A stretch of 64,000 nucleotides of DNA from Argentina anserina (Eukaryota > Streptophyta > Magnoliopsida > Rosales > Rosaceae): positions 30,318,001 through 30,382,000 of the forward strand of contig NC_065877.1 of assembly GCF_933775445.1 (NCBI RefSeq). The letters are read 5' to 3'. The translations under genes were made by a program, and so were the position numbers. Below, in pieces: positions 36,369 to 46,860 of this stretch. The stretch's first letter is position 1. Every line of letters begins with the position of its first letter. The notes under the pieces were generated by a model. That model ran no database searches. It saw only the letters and a program-made list of their open reading frames with translations, and had not been told where the DNA came from.

Positions 36369-37210
36369 AAATGGTATGAATGTCAGGTAAGAGAACTTCT
36401 CAACAACTTCAGGTTATTAGAAATTAATGATCAAATAGTTCTACGTTAATGTCTTTTCACGCTTAAGACAAATAAAGAAAAAGATGGGGGGAAAAAAGCC
36501 ACGTTTAAGTCCATGGACTTGGATCTTGCTTGATGATGCCGACATAATTATATAATTTTGGTCATTTCTCCACTGAAATGAATCAAATTATTGATGCATG
36601 CCTCAGCTTCGTCTTTTTTCTGAAATTATTGGTGCCTTTCTGGGCCTAGTGGCCTACGTTTTGATGCCAATATTTATTGCCCATTATGAAACTTTCGACC
36701 AGCTATCAACATATAGTACTTGCACTTGATTGCGTTAGGAAGTGTCGGTGTTTGTTCATTTTCCTTATAACTTGGCTCTTGTATTATTGCCTTATTAGTA
36801 TGCTATGGATCTAGCTTCTTCCTTGAGAAAGACCACAACAAGAGAGGCTGATTACTGATTCGAGCCGGCGAGCTCTCTCTTGCTCCGATCGGAGAATGTA
36901 TGATCTGATGAGTCGGCCTCATAATCTCATTTCTTATTAGGTTTATAGTAATGTGGTAGTTTGTATCACAGGATTCACAGGGATTATACATACATATCCG
37001 GTAGTTTCAAGCTAAGTAGACATGCAGATTTATGTCGACAAGCACTTGAAGCTGGAGATGTTAGACTCGGAGGGGCAGAAACCGCGGCAAGTCCTCATGA
37101 CTTGAATTTTTTTATCAAGATTAATTCTTATTGGTAACATAAATTATGCATCAATCCGTGACATTATTTTCTGATATTTTTCGTCTTTAATCCAGTGCCC
37201 TACATATTTT
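36369..37210. other. Intergenic spacer
   Basis: No gene or element is recognised. Short open frames around 36803-37110 have no identifiable domain. Confidence 0.35.
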
Positions 37211-38016
37211 CATGTTGTTGACATTTTTTTGAAATAATAAAACAAATTTATTTGACTTAAAGCAGATTCAAGCTGCTTATTGATGACCACAATGGTCATA
37301 CATAGGGTGACAAGTCACCCCATGGGCATTAACCAACTAGGCAATAAATAAATAAAAAAAGTACATGGTTGAGACCCGTTACACTACACCCACCCGAAGT
37401 GAGGAGTATTATTAGAGAAATAAATAAACTAAGAGTTAGTATAATACATAAAGTCCACAAGACCCACTAAAAAGCAAAACCCTAAGCCCAAAAGTTGATT
37501 CAGTCATGTCACAAACTCCACTTCTTCGAGCACAATACTACCGACGCACTAGTCCACGTCCCCGACCTTCTAGAAGATGCCACCCATTTCAGAGATCAAG
37601 ACGCATGCCTTCCTACTTGAATGAGAAGAAGAGGCTGGAAGAGCACCAAAATAATTCCACAGGGAGAGATCTTGCACCCCAAGAGCAGCACCACTACCTC
37701 GATGAAGAAACAAACGCCTCCGTCGCCGGCAAGAAACATAGCACCCTCTTGTGTCATGCTCGAAACGAGTCCCACGACCGCACTGCTCAAAAAAGCAGCG
37801 AACCGAAACAAAATCAAATCAAACAATCAAACTCTCGGACATCACAGATTTGCAAAACCAAAGGACTGAAATAACAACATCCATCTAGCCTCATAGCGAT
37901 GACGACGAGACAAGCCTCATTGGCGCGGAGCACCACTGAACGGGAGGATTATGGCAGGTTTGCTGTTGTATGGCGCTTTGGGGAGGGAGGGAGCGTTTTG
38001 CATGTTGTTGACATTT
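37211..38016 (-). mobile_element. LINE/SINE-like retroposon with 16-bp target duplication
   Basis: CATGTTGTTGACATTT stands at 37211-37226 and again at 38001-38016, identical. On the minus strand the element starts near 38000 with a GCTCCCTCCCTCCC-type GC-rich leader and ends in a short A-run just before the first copy (37224-37230 read in reverse). This is the signature of target-primed reverse transcription. The 774-bp body has no reverse transcriptase, so it is non-autonomous or internally deleted. Open frames within it show no homology I recognise. Confidence 0.68.
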
Positions 38017-38163
38017 ATTAATCTGACGTAAACATGTGATGTGTATTTCTATATCTCCACTACTGTCGATTCGAAATATCTAGAGCATCATCAAGATTTG
38101 GGGTCACCTGCTGCAGATTTCTTAGCTAAATATATTAACAGAAGCAAACCCCACTGCGACAGC

Positions 38164-38172
38164 TATATATTA
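38164..38172 (+). promoter_or_regulatory. Possible TATA box of UGT85 array copy 2
   Basis: TATATATTA, about 116 bases upstream of the ATG at 38288. Placement is plausible but not unique. Confidence 0.35.
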
Positions 38173-38287
38173 ACGCCGAAAACATGCAACTAGGGACTCG
38201 ACCCTACTCGATCAGACGTATCCATCAAACCATCACTACAAAACCATGCATGTTTTCCCTTGATGAACATACACAAAAACATCTAAG

Positions 38288-39930
38288 ATGGGTTCCGAGC
38301 AAGTAGCCAAAAAGCCTCATGTTGTTTGTGTTACAATCCCATTTCAAAGCCATATAAAGGCCATGCTCAAGCTAGCAAAACTCCTCCACCACCGAGGTTG
38401 CCATATCACTTTTGTCAACACAGAGTTTAACCACAAACGCTTTCTTAAATCTCTCGGACCCAACTCCCTCGATGGCTTGCCTGATTTCCGGTTTGAAACC
38501 ATTCCCGACGGCCTTCTAGTTTCGGATGAAGATGCGTCGCAAGACGTCGGTCTGCTTTGCGGATCGATAAGGAAGAATTTCCTGGCTCCGTTTCATGGCC
38601 TCCTCACAAAACTCAATGACTTGGCAAGTACGTCAGACATTTCTCCTAGGGTGACTCACATAGTTTCAGATGGTTGGAATGCCTATGTCGTTAAGGCAGC
38701 AGAAAAACATCAAATACCCGTCACACTCTTTTTCACTATGAGTGCAAGCAGCATCATGGCCTATGCGCACTTCCCCACTTTGATGGAAAAAGGAATAGCA
38801 CCGATCAAAGGTGAGAAATAACTATCGATCACTAGCATATTGGCATTCGTATTCTCTTTGATGGTTGGTTTTACGAGTATATTAAACATGCTTTGCTGTG
38901 TGCATGATGATAATCTACGACTACGAGTGTAAGTGCATAACATGTCATCTACGTGCATTGATTAGTTTGTTTTTGTCTGAAACATGTAGATGAGAGCTAT
39001 TTGACAAACGGGTATTTGGACAAGGTCGTAGATTGGATTCCAGGATTGAAAGGTGTCCGGTTAAGGGATCTCCCGACCAACTTTCAAGTCACAGATCCTG
39101 ATGACAGCGTCTGGAACTTTGTCCTTGATGCAATGGAAGCACTTCCTAAAGCTGAAGCCGTTCTTCTTCATACATTCGATGCGTTGGAACAAGATGTTGT
39201 TGATGCTCTCACCTCTGTAGTTCATCCACGTTTTTATTCCATGGGCCCTCTCCAATCACTCCTAAATCACATACCAAAACACCCCTTGGAACCTATTGGA
39301 TACAGTCTGTGGAAAGAAGAAACTGAGTGCCTCCAGTGGCTCAACTCCAAGGCGCCAAATTCAGTTGTTTATATCAACTTTGGAAGTATAATGGTCATGA
39401 CATCAAAACAACTTATAGAGTTTGCTTGGGGACTTGCAAATACCAAGCTTCCCTTTTTTTGGGTGATTCGACCCGATTTGGTTGTTGATGAATCAACTAT
39501 GTTGCCACCGGAGTTTGTGGCAGAAACCAAAGAAAGAGGTCTGATAACAAGTTGGTGCCCGCAAGAGCAAGTGCTGAACAACCCGGCAGTTGGAGGGTTT
39601 CTAACACACAGCGGCTGGAATTCAATCGTTGAGAGTGTGAGTGCAGGAGTGCCTATAATCTGTTGGCCATTCTTCTCGGACCAACAAACAAATACTTGGA
39701 CTGCTTGCAAGAAATGGGGCATTGGCATCGAGATCATGAGTAGTGATGTGAAGAGAGACGAAATAGAGAAGCTTGTTATAGAGGTAATGGAAGGAGAGAA
39801 GGGTAAGGAAATGAGAAACAAGGCCATGGAGTGGAAGAAACTCGCAGAAGAAGCTACTGATCCACATGGTTCTTCATCCAAAAACTTGGCCAACTTAGTT
39901 TCACTAATCCAATCTAATCTGCTTTTCTAA
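38288..39930 (+). CDS. UGT85-family UDP-glucosyltransferase, array copy 2
   Basis: Exons 38288-38810 and 38990-39930, same phase-1 intron as its neighbours, 487 aa. H22 in PFQSHIKAML and D128 in HIVSDGW form the expected catalytic pair. In the PSPG box the His at position 10 is Asn (WCPQEQVLNNPAVGGF), position 20 is Ser (THSGWNSIVES) and the end is SDQQ. The His-to-Asn change lies in the nucleotide-sugar pocket region and is unique among the six intact genes here; its effect is unknown. The C-terminus is also diverged (LVSLIQSNLLF in place of the LVNQVLL seen in copies 4 and 6). The reading frame is otherwise intact. Confidence 0.9.
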
Positions 39931-40090
39931 TTAGTGAATCATGTAGTAGAATGAGAAAGAGCCAGTTGATACACCTGAGGTCAATAAACTAGCTAGCACA
40001 ATGTTGTTTGGTACTGTATGATATTGTTCAATAAACTAGTTTGATCAGTACTGTATCGTTCTCTTTTTCTGTAATAAAAAAATTAACTTA

Positions 40091-40450
40091 TTGAGAGTGA
40101 TATTGCAGTGGAAGGGTTTTTAACATGTGTTAATCTAATATATATCAATGTATGATATACATCCTACATCCGACGGTTGACAACAAATATTATTTTTCTG
40201 ACTCAACTCACAAAATAATATCAACCGTCTGATGTGGAATGTATACCATACATTGATGTATATTAGAATTTTCCTTTTAACACAGGGCGGATCAACCAAC
40301 AACTACATAGTCTGCTTGCAGGGTAAACATGTGAAGAATATAGTGAGTGGAAGCTACTTGCAGAAGAAGCAACCGCTCCACGCCTCCACCCTCCACCGGG
40401 TTCTTCATCCACAAATTTGGGATAATTTAGTGAATCAAATATTACTTTGA
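40091..40450 (+). pseudogene. UGT85-like relic, C-terminal half, split by a MITE
   Basis: Remnants of exon 2 in order: IES-like text and GGGTTTTTAACA (the GFLTH codons of the PSPG box), a MITE, then GCGGATCAACCAACAAC (ADQQTN codons), and finally KLLAEEATAP, GSSSTNLG and NLVNQILL with the stop at 40450. The stretch between the GFLTH and ADQQTN codons is deleted. It starts about 160 bases after copy 2 ends, so it is a tandem relic. Confidence 0.85.
40127..40274. mobile_element. Foldback MITE inside a UGT85 relic
   Basis: Inverted arms 40134-40180 and 40221-40267 match over 47 bases with about six differences (TCTAATATATATCAATGTAT against TCTAATATACATCAATGTAT). Flanks are TTTTAACAT (40118-40126) and TTTTAACAC (40275-40283), a 9-bp target duplication made from the conserved UGT codons for FLTH. 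MULE-type by target size. Confidence 0.8.
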
Positions 40451-41307
40451 AAAGAAGCAAGATCTATGTTACATATAACGTCTATTAAACTGGCTCTATG
40501 TTGATTGCATATGTTTAGTTTGTTCATATTGTTTTATATATGTTGGTCTAACTAGTTTTCCGATAACGGTGTGTTCGGTCTAATTGTGGTTTTAATGTAA
40601 CTTCTGTTGGTGTCTCATGCAAACACTCAAACACTGTCCTTGTGGAGAACATGCCCTACAATGATTTTTATCACCAAATTAAAGAACACTGCCAATCCAA
40701 ACCCGAAATTTTCATATCATTATTATTTTCAAAGCAATAACTGAGTTACTGAGTCAGACTACTAAATAATTAGACTCGAATTCTACTGATATGGGAAAGA
40801 AGATAGCAACGGAAGTTAGATGGAAACTTCTGCATAGAGCAGCTTAATGAGAAAAAGAGACAAACATAAGTTGGACAAATGAGATCAAACTTATAAAAGA
40901 TGCATGAAAATTTTGAGCTTACCTGGTGACCTTATGCATACTGTAGATGTTTTGCCGTTTTTATGCCACATTGTTGTCATATGAGTGTCTGCAGTAATAG
41001 CATAGATTCTTCATCCATTTTGTCTCATTCTTTGAATCTTTAGCCCGGTAGATCATTTCCTGATGATTTTATCCGCCTATATGCCGTCTATATGCCGTCT
41101 TGATATTCTTGATGGAGATATAATTTGACCTAGGTGAAGATAGTACATTGTAACAAACAAACCTGGCTCACTACCAGAATTCATATATTGTGCCTTAGCG
41201 CTCATTGTGATTGAGCAGCATATACATATTGTCAAACACTCAAACTGAAATTCTAGCTGCGCAACTGAAATCACATTCCCATATACTAGGCACATAGATT
41301 ATTGAAA
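40451..41307. other. Spacer and upstream region of UGT85 array copy 3
   Basis: AT-rich. The last part should contain the promoter of the gene at 41308, but no convincing TATA box is seen. No coding signal. Confidence 0.4.
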
Positions 41308-43042
41308 ATGAGTTCCAAGGAGGTAGCTAATAAGCCTCATGTTGTATGTATTCCAATTCCAGTTCAAAGCCATATAAAGGCAATGCTTAAGTTGGCAAAA
41401 ATCCTCCACCATAAAGGTTTCCACATAACCTTTGTCAACACAGAGTTCAATCACAAACGCTTTCTCAAATCTCTAGGATCCCACTCTTTAGATGGCTTGC
41501 CTGACTTTCAGTTCAACACCATTCCAGATGGTCTTCCTATTTCAGATGAGGATGCCACACAAGACCTGAGTTTGCTTTGTGAATCCATTATGAACAATTT
41601 CCTAGCTCCATTTCGTGACCTCATCATAAAACTCAATGACAATGTCACTGCAGCAACTTCACCCAATATTAGTAATCCTCCGGTGACTTGCATTGCTTCA
41701 GATGGTCTCATGCTGTTTGCAACCATAGTTGCTGAAGAACTTGGTATCCCTATTGCACTATTGTTTCCTTTTGCAGCATGCGCCTTCATGGGCTATAAAC
41801 AATATCCTGCTTTGGTTGAAAAAGGTCTTGCACCACTCAAAGGTAATTGAAGGATGTTTAGCTGACTATACATCGAAGCATGTAATATTTACAGCTCTCT
41901 TCATTATCTCTCTAGTGATCAAAATGTGCAGGCAGACGAAACACTCTAGAAACAACTACAGATGGAAATAACAAGTCATTTCTATGATTGAGTGCTTTGA
42001 TTATCGATGAGTAACATCGGCGTTTTAATTAAGTCCATTAATTAGTACATCAAGTGTGATTAATTTGCTCTATCTAAAATTGTTGTTCCAACTCCCAACA
42101 GATGAGAGCTATTTGACGAATGGGTTTCTGGACAAGCTAATAGATTGGATTCCAGGAATGAAAGGCATCCGCTTAAAAGATCTACCAACAGAGTTTCGAA
42201 CTACAAATCCAAATGACCTCATTTTCAATGGACTTCTTGATGTAGTGAATAACCTTCATAGAGCTTCAGCAATTGTTGTACACACATTTGATGCATTGGA
42301 GCCGGATGTTCTGGATGCTCTCTCAAGCTCTACATCTATGCTCCCACCAGTTTATGCCATTGGACCTCTCCAATTACTTCTCAATCAAATACCAGAAGAC
42401 CCTCTGAAGCCTATTAAATATAGCCTATGGAAAGAAGAAACGGAGTGCCTAGAATGGCTAAACAATAAGGCACCAAACTCAGTTCTTTATGTGAACTTTG
42501 GAAGCATAGTGGTCATGACACCACAACAGCTTGTGGAGTTTGGTTGGGGACTTGCGAATACCAAGCTTCCATTCTTGTGGGTAATAAGACCTGATTTGGT
42601 GGTGGGAAAAACAGCAGTTTTACCAGTAGAGTTCGTAGCTGAAACAAAAGAAAGAGGTCTGATAACAAGCTGGTGCCCACAAGAGCAAGTCCTTAACCAC
42701 ACATCAGTTGGAGGGTTTTTAACACATAGCGGTTGGAATTCAAGCATTGAGAGTTTGTGTGCAGGAGTGCCTATGCTATGTTTGCCATTCTTCGCGGAGC
42801 AGCAAACAAATTGTTACTATAGTTGCAATGAATGGGGCATAGGCCTGGAGATTAACAATGATGTCAAGAGAGATGAAGTGCAGAAGCTTGTTATAGAGTT
42901 AATGGAAAGAGAGAAGGGTAAAGAAATGAAAAACAAGGTCATGAAATGGAAGAAACTTGCGGAAGAAGCCACAGCTCCACACGGTTCGTCATCCAAAAAC
43001 TTGGACAATTTACTGAAACAGTTGCAAAAAAAGAAAAGCTAG
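41308..43042 (+). CDS. UGT85-family UDP-glucosyltransferase, array copy 3
   Basis: Exons 41308-41842 and 42102-43042 with a 259-bp phase-1 intron, 491 aa. The ATG at 41308 (MSSKEVANKPHVV) aligns with the other copies; the two codons before it do not start with ATG. H22 in PVQSHIKAML and D132 in CIASDGLM are the catalytic pair. The PSPG box reads WCPQEQVLNHTSVGGF, THSGWNSSIES, MLCLPFFAEQQ. Trp-38 of the box is Leu and Asp-43 is Glu. Both are seen elsewhere in the superfamily, but the Leu is unusual among these copies. No frame damage. Confidence 0.91.
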
Positions 43043-43539
43043 ATGAATGTATAAATTTGGTTTTTGCTTATTTTTTAAAATAAGTAGCTGAAAAGTAAAG
43101 TAGCCGAGTGTTTGGTAAACTGGTTTTTTTAATATTGTCAATGACAAAAGCAGTGACAGAGTGCGGGGTGGTAACTCAAAATTGGCTTAGGCTTTTTATT
43201 TGAAGAATGACCAATTTAGACATTGTATGATTTATTTTCTTATTTACTTTAAATGCTCTTTTTTTCTTTCTCTAAGGTCAGTTGCTCCTATTCTGGTGAG
43301 TAGGTGAGTGTAATCAAACATGCAGAAAATGATAAACTCAAAGAGAATCAAGCATTCCACCAATCAAAACTCAAAGGGAAAACGGGCGGCGCATGAACAG
43401 TGATTTGTGAACAGTAAATCATGAACATTGTTTTATTAGGTGAGATTTTACGTATCGTTTTCTAAATACTTTATCATGCTATTAGGTGACCAATGAAACG
43501 AGTGAGAAAATCGCTATCGGTGTCGTTGAAGTTGCACGC
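43043..43539. other. Spacer
   Basis: Probable 3' UTR of copy 3, then AT-rich DNA without recognisable features. Confidence 0.4.
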
Positions 43540-44560
43540 AGAAAATAAGGTGAGTAAACCACACAATGATCATCATGATCGAAATAGTGTTATAATTATT
43601 GAATTTAGTTTGAGTTGTTAACATAGTTGTTGCATCACTAGCTTATAAAAATTATTCTAAAAATATTTTTTGGTTTAAATTATATGAACTTGATCGTCTA
43701 CGGTTCATGGGTAAGTGAAACGCTATTTTAATAAATGATTTTAAAAAGGTTTTAGTGATTATGGACTATGGTGAATGTGAGTAAATCTCACTATGATAAA
43801 TCTACCATTGACGGTGACTTATATTTTTGAATTATTAAAAAGAGTGAACTGTGACATTTATATAATATAGTGGGCTATGTATGTGTACGGAAATGGTAAA
43901 TATCGACATATATATGGGTTGCTATATTATATAATTTTTTGGTTTTATTTCAAATGTGAGATTATAATGTTATGACTATATTCATATTGTTGTGCAAGAG
44001 TCGTTTAGTTGTAGTACAATAACATGTGTGAATTGTTATTGTACATGGTTTTAACATAGAGTCTTGTTAAAACATTTTCTCATCTTCGGACGTTGTTGGC
44101 AGTAATCGGAACCAACCCTTGGCTGAGTGTCGGTTACGATTAAGTTAGAGCTCTAGTCTGTCTGCCGGTGTACTGCATAATGGGTAACAAATGAGTTGTC
44201 TGGGTCTCATGAGACATGAGTACCCATGTTTTTGGGTGATATTGGGTAACATATAAGCTGTCCAGTGTCTGCCGGTGTACTGCATGAGGGGTAACAAATG
44301 AGTACCTATGTTTTAAATGATTTTGGGTAACCAGATGGTTTGCCCAGTGCATGTCGGTGTATTCCATAAGGGGTAACAGATGGGTTGCCTGGGTCTCATG
44401 AGTACTCATATTTTTAAATGATATTGTGTAACAGATGGGTTGCCCAGTGTCACATGAGTATGTGTGTCTTTAAATGTTATCTGTCATATTTATTTTGTAT
44501 GCGGTGTATGTTATACTGTTGGTTTACTCATACGAATCGAAAAGCTTACCGGGTTTGTAT
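43540..44560 (+). mobile_element. LTR fragment, middle part
   Basis: Shares 43650-43800 with the reverse LTR at 19020-19160, and 44526-44558 (ACTCATACGA, then AAAGCTTACCGGGTTTGT) with 241-272 of the window-edge LTR. It therefore bridges the two and places them in one family. GGGTAACAAATGAGT-type units are repeated at 44180-44460. Neither terminus is present. Confidence 0.6.
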
Positions 44561-44570
44561 AGAAAATCTC

Positions 44571-44825
44571 TTTTATCTGACGCCGACGACACCGTTTCTT
44601 TTCGCCAGAGTGACAACACACCTTCCTAAACGCTGCTCTGATGAAGAAAAAGGTGAAAGAGATCGAAATCGGAGGTCCACCATGATCGATGGTGAAGTTC
44701 TAAATGAGGTTGTTGCAAGACCTCCGATCTCGATCTTTTTCGTCTTCCTCTTCATTGGAGCAGCATCTAAGAAGTGTGGTGTCACTCCGGCGAGAAGAAA
44801 CGGTGTTGCTGACATCGGATAAAAA
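44571..44825. repeat. Long imperfect inverted repeat, about 106-bp arms
   Basis: Arms 44571-44676 and 44719-44825 pair without indels around a loop of about 42 bases. By eye there are about 21 differences, nearly all transitions. Both outer ends read TTTTATC and both inner ends read ATCGGAGGTC. Transcribed RNA from either strand could fold into one long hairpin. It may be a small MITE or an inverted duplication of an unknown sequence. It begins right where the LTR fragment stops. Confidence 0.75.
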
Positions 44826-46187
44826 AGAAACAGCGGAAATCTGGACAGAAAAACCGTCTGGATGTCTGCAGCCGAAAAACGCTATATATATATACACACA
44901 GTTCTGTTTGCCCTTGTACAAAAAATTCTGACCCGTACGGTAGCAAATTATTTTAGCCATAGCCAAGAACTTTATACTAATTACCAAAGAAGAAAGTGAT
45001 TTATCAGCCAAGAGTTGATAAGAATTTGCAGGCTGGGTTCTTGGAATTCGCACCGACTTAACCTAATTGACTTGTTGTTTGCTAGATTCATCAACCGTGT
45101 ATATGGCAAAGCACATAAATGATTTAAGTGTTTCTATTAAAGGGTGCATTCAATTTAGATTATTTATGATTTTTTTTGTATTTTAAAATTCTATGGGTAT
45201 TTAAGATTTTCAAAAGTCCTTAAAAATCTGTTGGTATTCAAATAACACTTTAAATTGTCAATCAAATTCTTAAGGTATTCAAAAGTTAATAGATTTCCAA
45301 AGATTCTACTATTTGCTTGATTTTGTAGGATTCTAGGGTGCTTGGAACAAATACCAAACCCTTAGAGAAATCCGACCACAACCCATGAGATTTTCACAGA
45401 TCGTCTCTCTCGTTCCAAAGATTAAACGTCGGACGATGAAGAGGAACTTGGCTGATGAACCACGACCTGTCGATCTCAATGTTTTCTCTCTTCAATGATG
45501 ACAAGGGTACTTTCTTAATCTAATTTCCTCGCCGTTATTGTGCTCTTGGATAGGTTTTCGGATTTTTCGGTGATGACCATAGCTGGAGTTTTTACTTTCT
45601 GTATATTTTCGTTGTTTGGAAGAACATATCAGTTAGTATGATCGATGCTTTCTAATAGCATATTGCTTGAAAAGAGTAATTTTCTTCTTTTCTTTCTTTT
45701 CAAATCCTCGAGATAACATCATGAGACCGATTATAAATATATGGAACACCCATATGACCTAAGTGGATTTCACGTGTTTTTTTGTAGTATCTCGTATTTT
45801 CAGTTAATATTGTGATGATTATTAAACAACACAAATAAAAGAGATGGCATTCTGTACTTAGGCTACACAGAATCAGGTGTAGGTACGTGGAAGCGAAGCG
45901 TTCAGAAATACGGAATCAATTTTTTTTTTTAAATCTATAAATAGTAGGTACGTGTTGGAAGCATCGAAATAACATATATATATATATATATATATATGTG
46001 TGTATTTTATGTTATTATTTTCAAAAACAATTACATACTCTTATCCATGTAAAATTACATACTTTTTAGAACCACATTTAAAAAGCTATGATATAGCATT
46101 TGGAATAAAAGGATAATCATTAATAACTTCCATAACCAATAATATGATAAACCTAACACACTATTCTTTTCAAACAAAGAAAACCAT
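44826..46187. other. Intergenic spacer
   Basis: Contains a TA/TG microsatellite at about 45976-46003. Around 45145-45360 is an AT-rich MITE-like stretch (begins GGGTGCATTCAATTTAG) without a confirmed second end. A short stretch near 45435-45500 resembles an exon start but no gene follows. Confidence 0.35.
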
Positions 46188-46452
46188 TGTAATATCTTAC
46201 ATCGACCAACAGAGAGGGAGTGATGTGTCTTATATGTACATGCCCACATTTTCATCTAACACGAGGCCTTTTAGGGGCTCAATGGCTTCAGATTAGATAG
46301 AAACTCTGAAGTTAAGCTTACTCTTCCTAGAGCAATCCCAGAATGGGTGACCCACTAGGAAGTTGCTTGTGAACTCCCAGAAACAAAACCGTGAGGGCTA
46401 TGCCCAAAACGGACAATATCGTGTTACAACGGAGCGATCTCGGGATGTGACA
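46188..46452 (+). mobile_element. Cassandra-type TRIM LTR carrying 5S rRNA-like sequence
   Basis: Starts TGTAATATCTTACATCGACC and ends GGGATGTGACA, 265 bp. Between about 46264 and 46376 it resembles 5S rRNA: ACTCTGAAGTTAAGC, AGAGCAATCCCAGAATGGGTGACC and ACTAGGAAGTTG match the plant 5S internal promoter region in order. The downstream block with GTGAGGGC and GGACAATATCGTG is typical of Cassandra LTRs. No primer-binding site follows, so it is a solo LTR. The 5S part is diverged and lacks the normal 5S ends, so it is not called an rRNA gene. Confidence 0.82.
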
Positions 46453-46860
46453 TGTAGGGTCTTGCCGAACTTGCAGGGGCTACACACATGGCTACAACCC
46501 TTCTTCTGTTTGGTTGTCATTTTGTCCCTTGGGTGTCGTTCTCAGCTTTATCACTGGAGGTCCATTGCAATGTGTGCAGAAGTGGCGCCTTCATGTTTTG
46601 ATCCAGTTTGTTCCATTTCAGCTGGTCTTCTTTTCCCTTAATTTATGGTGTTCTTGTTTACTTAGACAACTAGTTTTAGTGTTGGAAGTGTAAATCAGTT
46701 TGTAAAAAATAGAGTAGGTAGAGTTGTTAGTTGTTAGCCTAGTTTTTAGTTTTCCTGCTATTTTTTAAACCCTTCATCTGTTGTATTTCATTCATATCGA
46801 AAAGTAGTGAATTCATTGCTTCCAAATTCATCTCTACGTCTCATTTCATAATTCAACAGA
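46453..46860. other. Spacer after the Cassandra LTR
   Basis: One open frame (46363-46641) overlaps the Cassandra LTR and has no recognisable domain. Nothing else is seen. Confidence 0.35.

Noticed and set aside
37506..37874. 122-aa Arg/Ser-rich open frame
   Set aside because: Lies inside the retroposon with 16-bp flanks, with overlapping frames open in several phases; no homology recognised.
41302..41307. Earlier start for UGT85 copy 3
   Set aside because: Begins with TTG; the ATG at 41308 aligns with the other copies.
46264..46376. 5S rRNA gene
   Set aside because: Only the internal blocks match, ends are missing, and it lies within an LTR-bounded Cassandra element.
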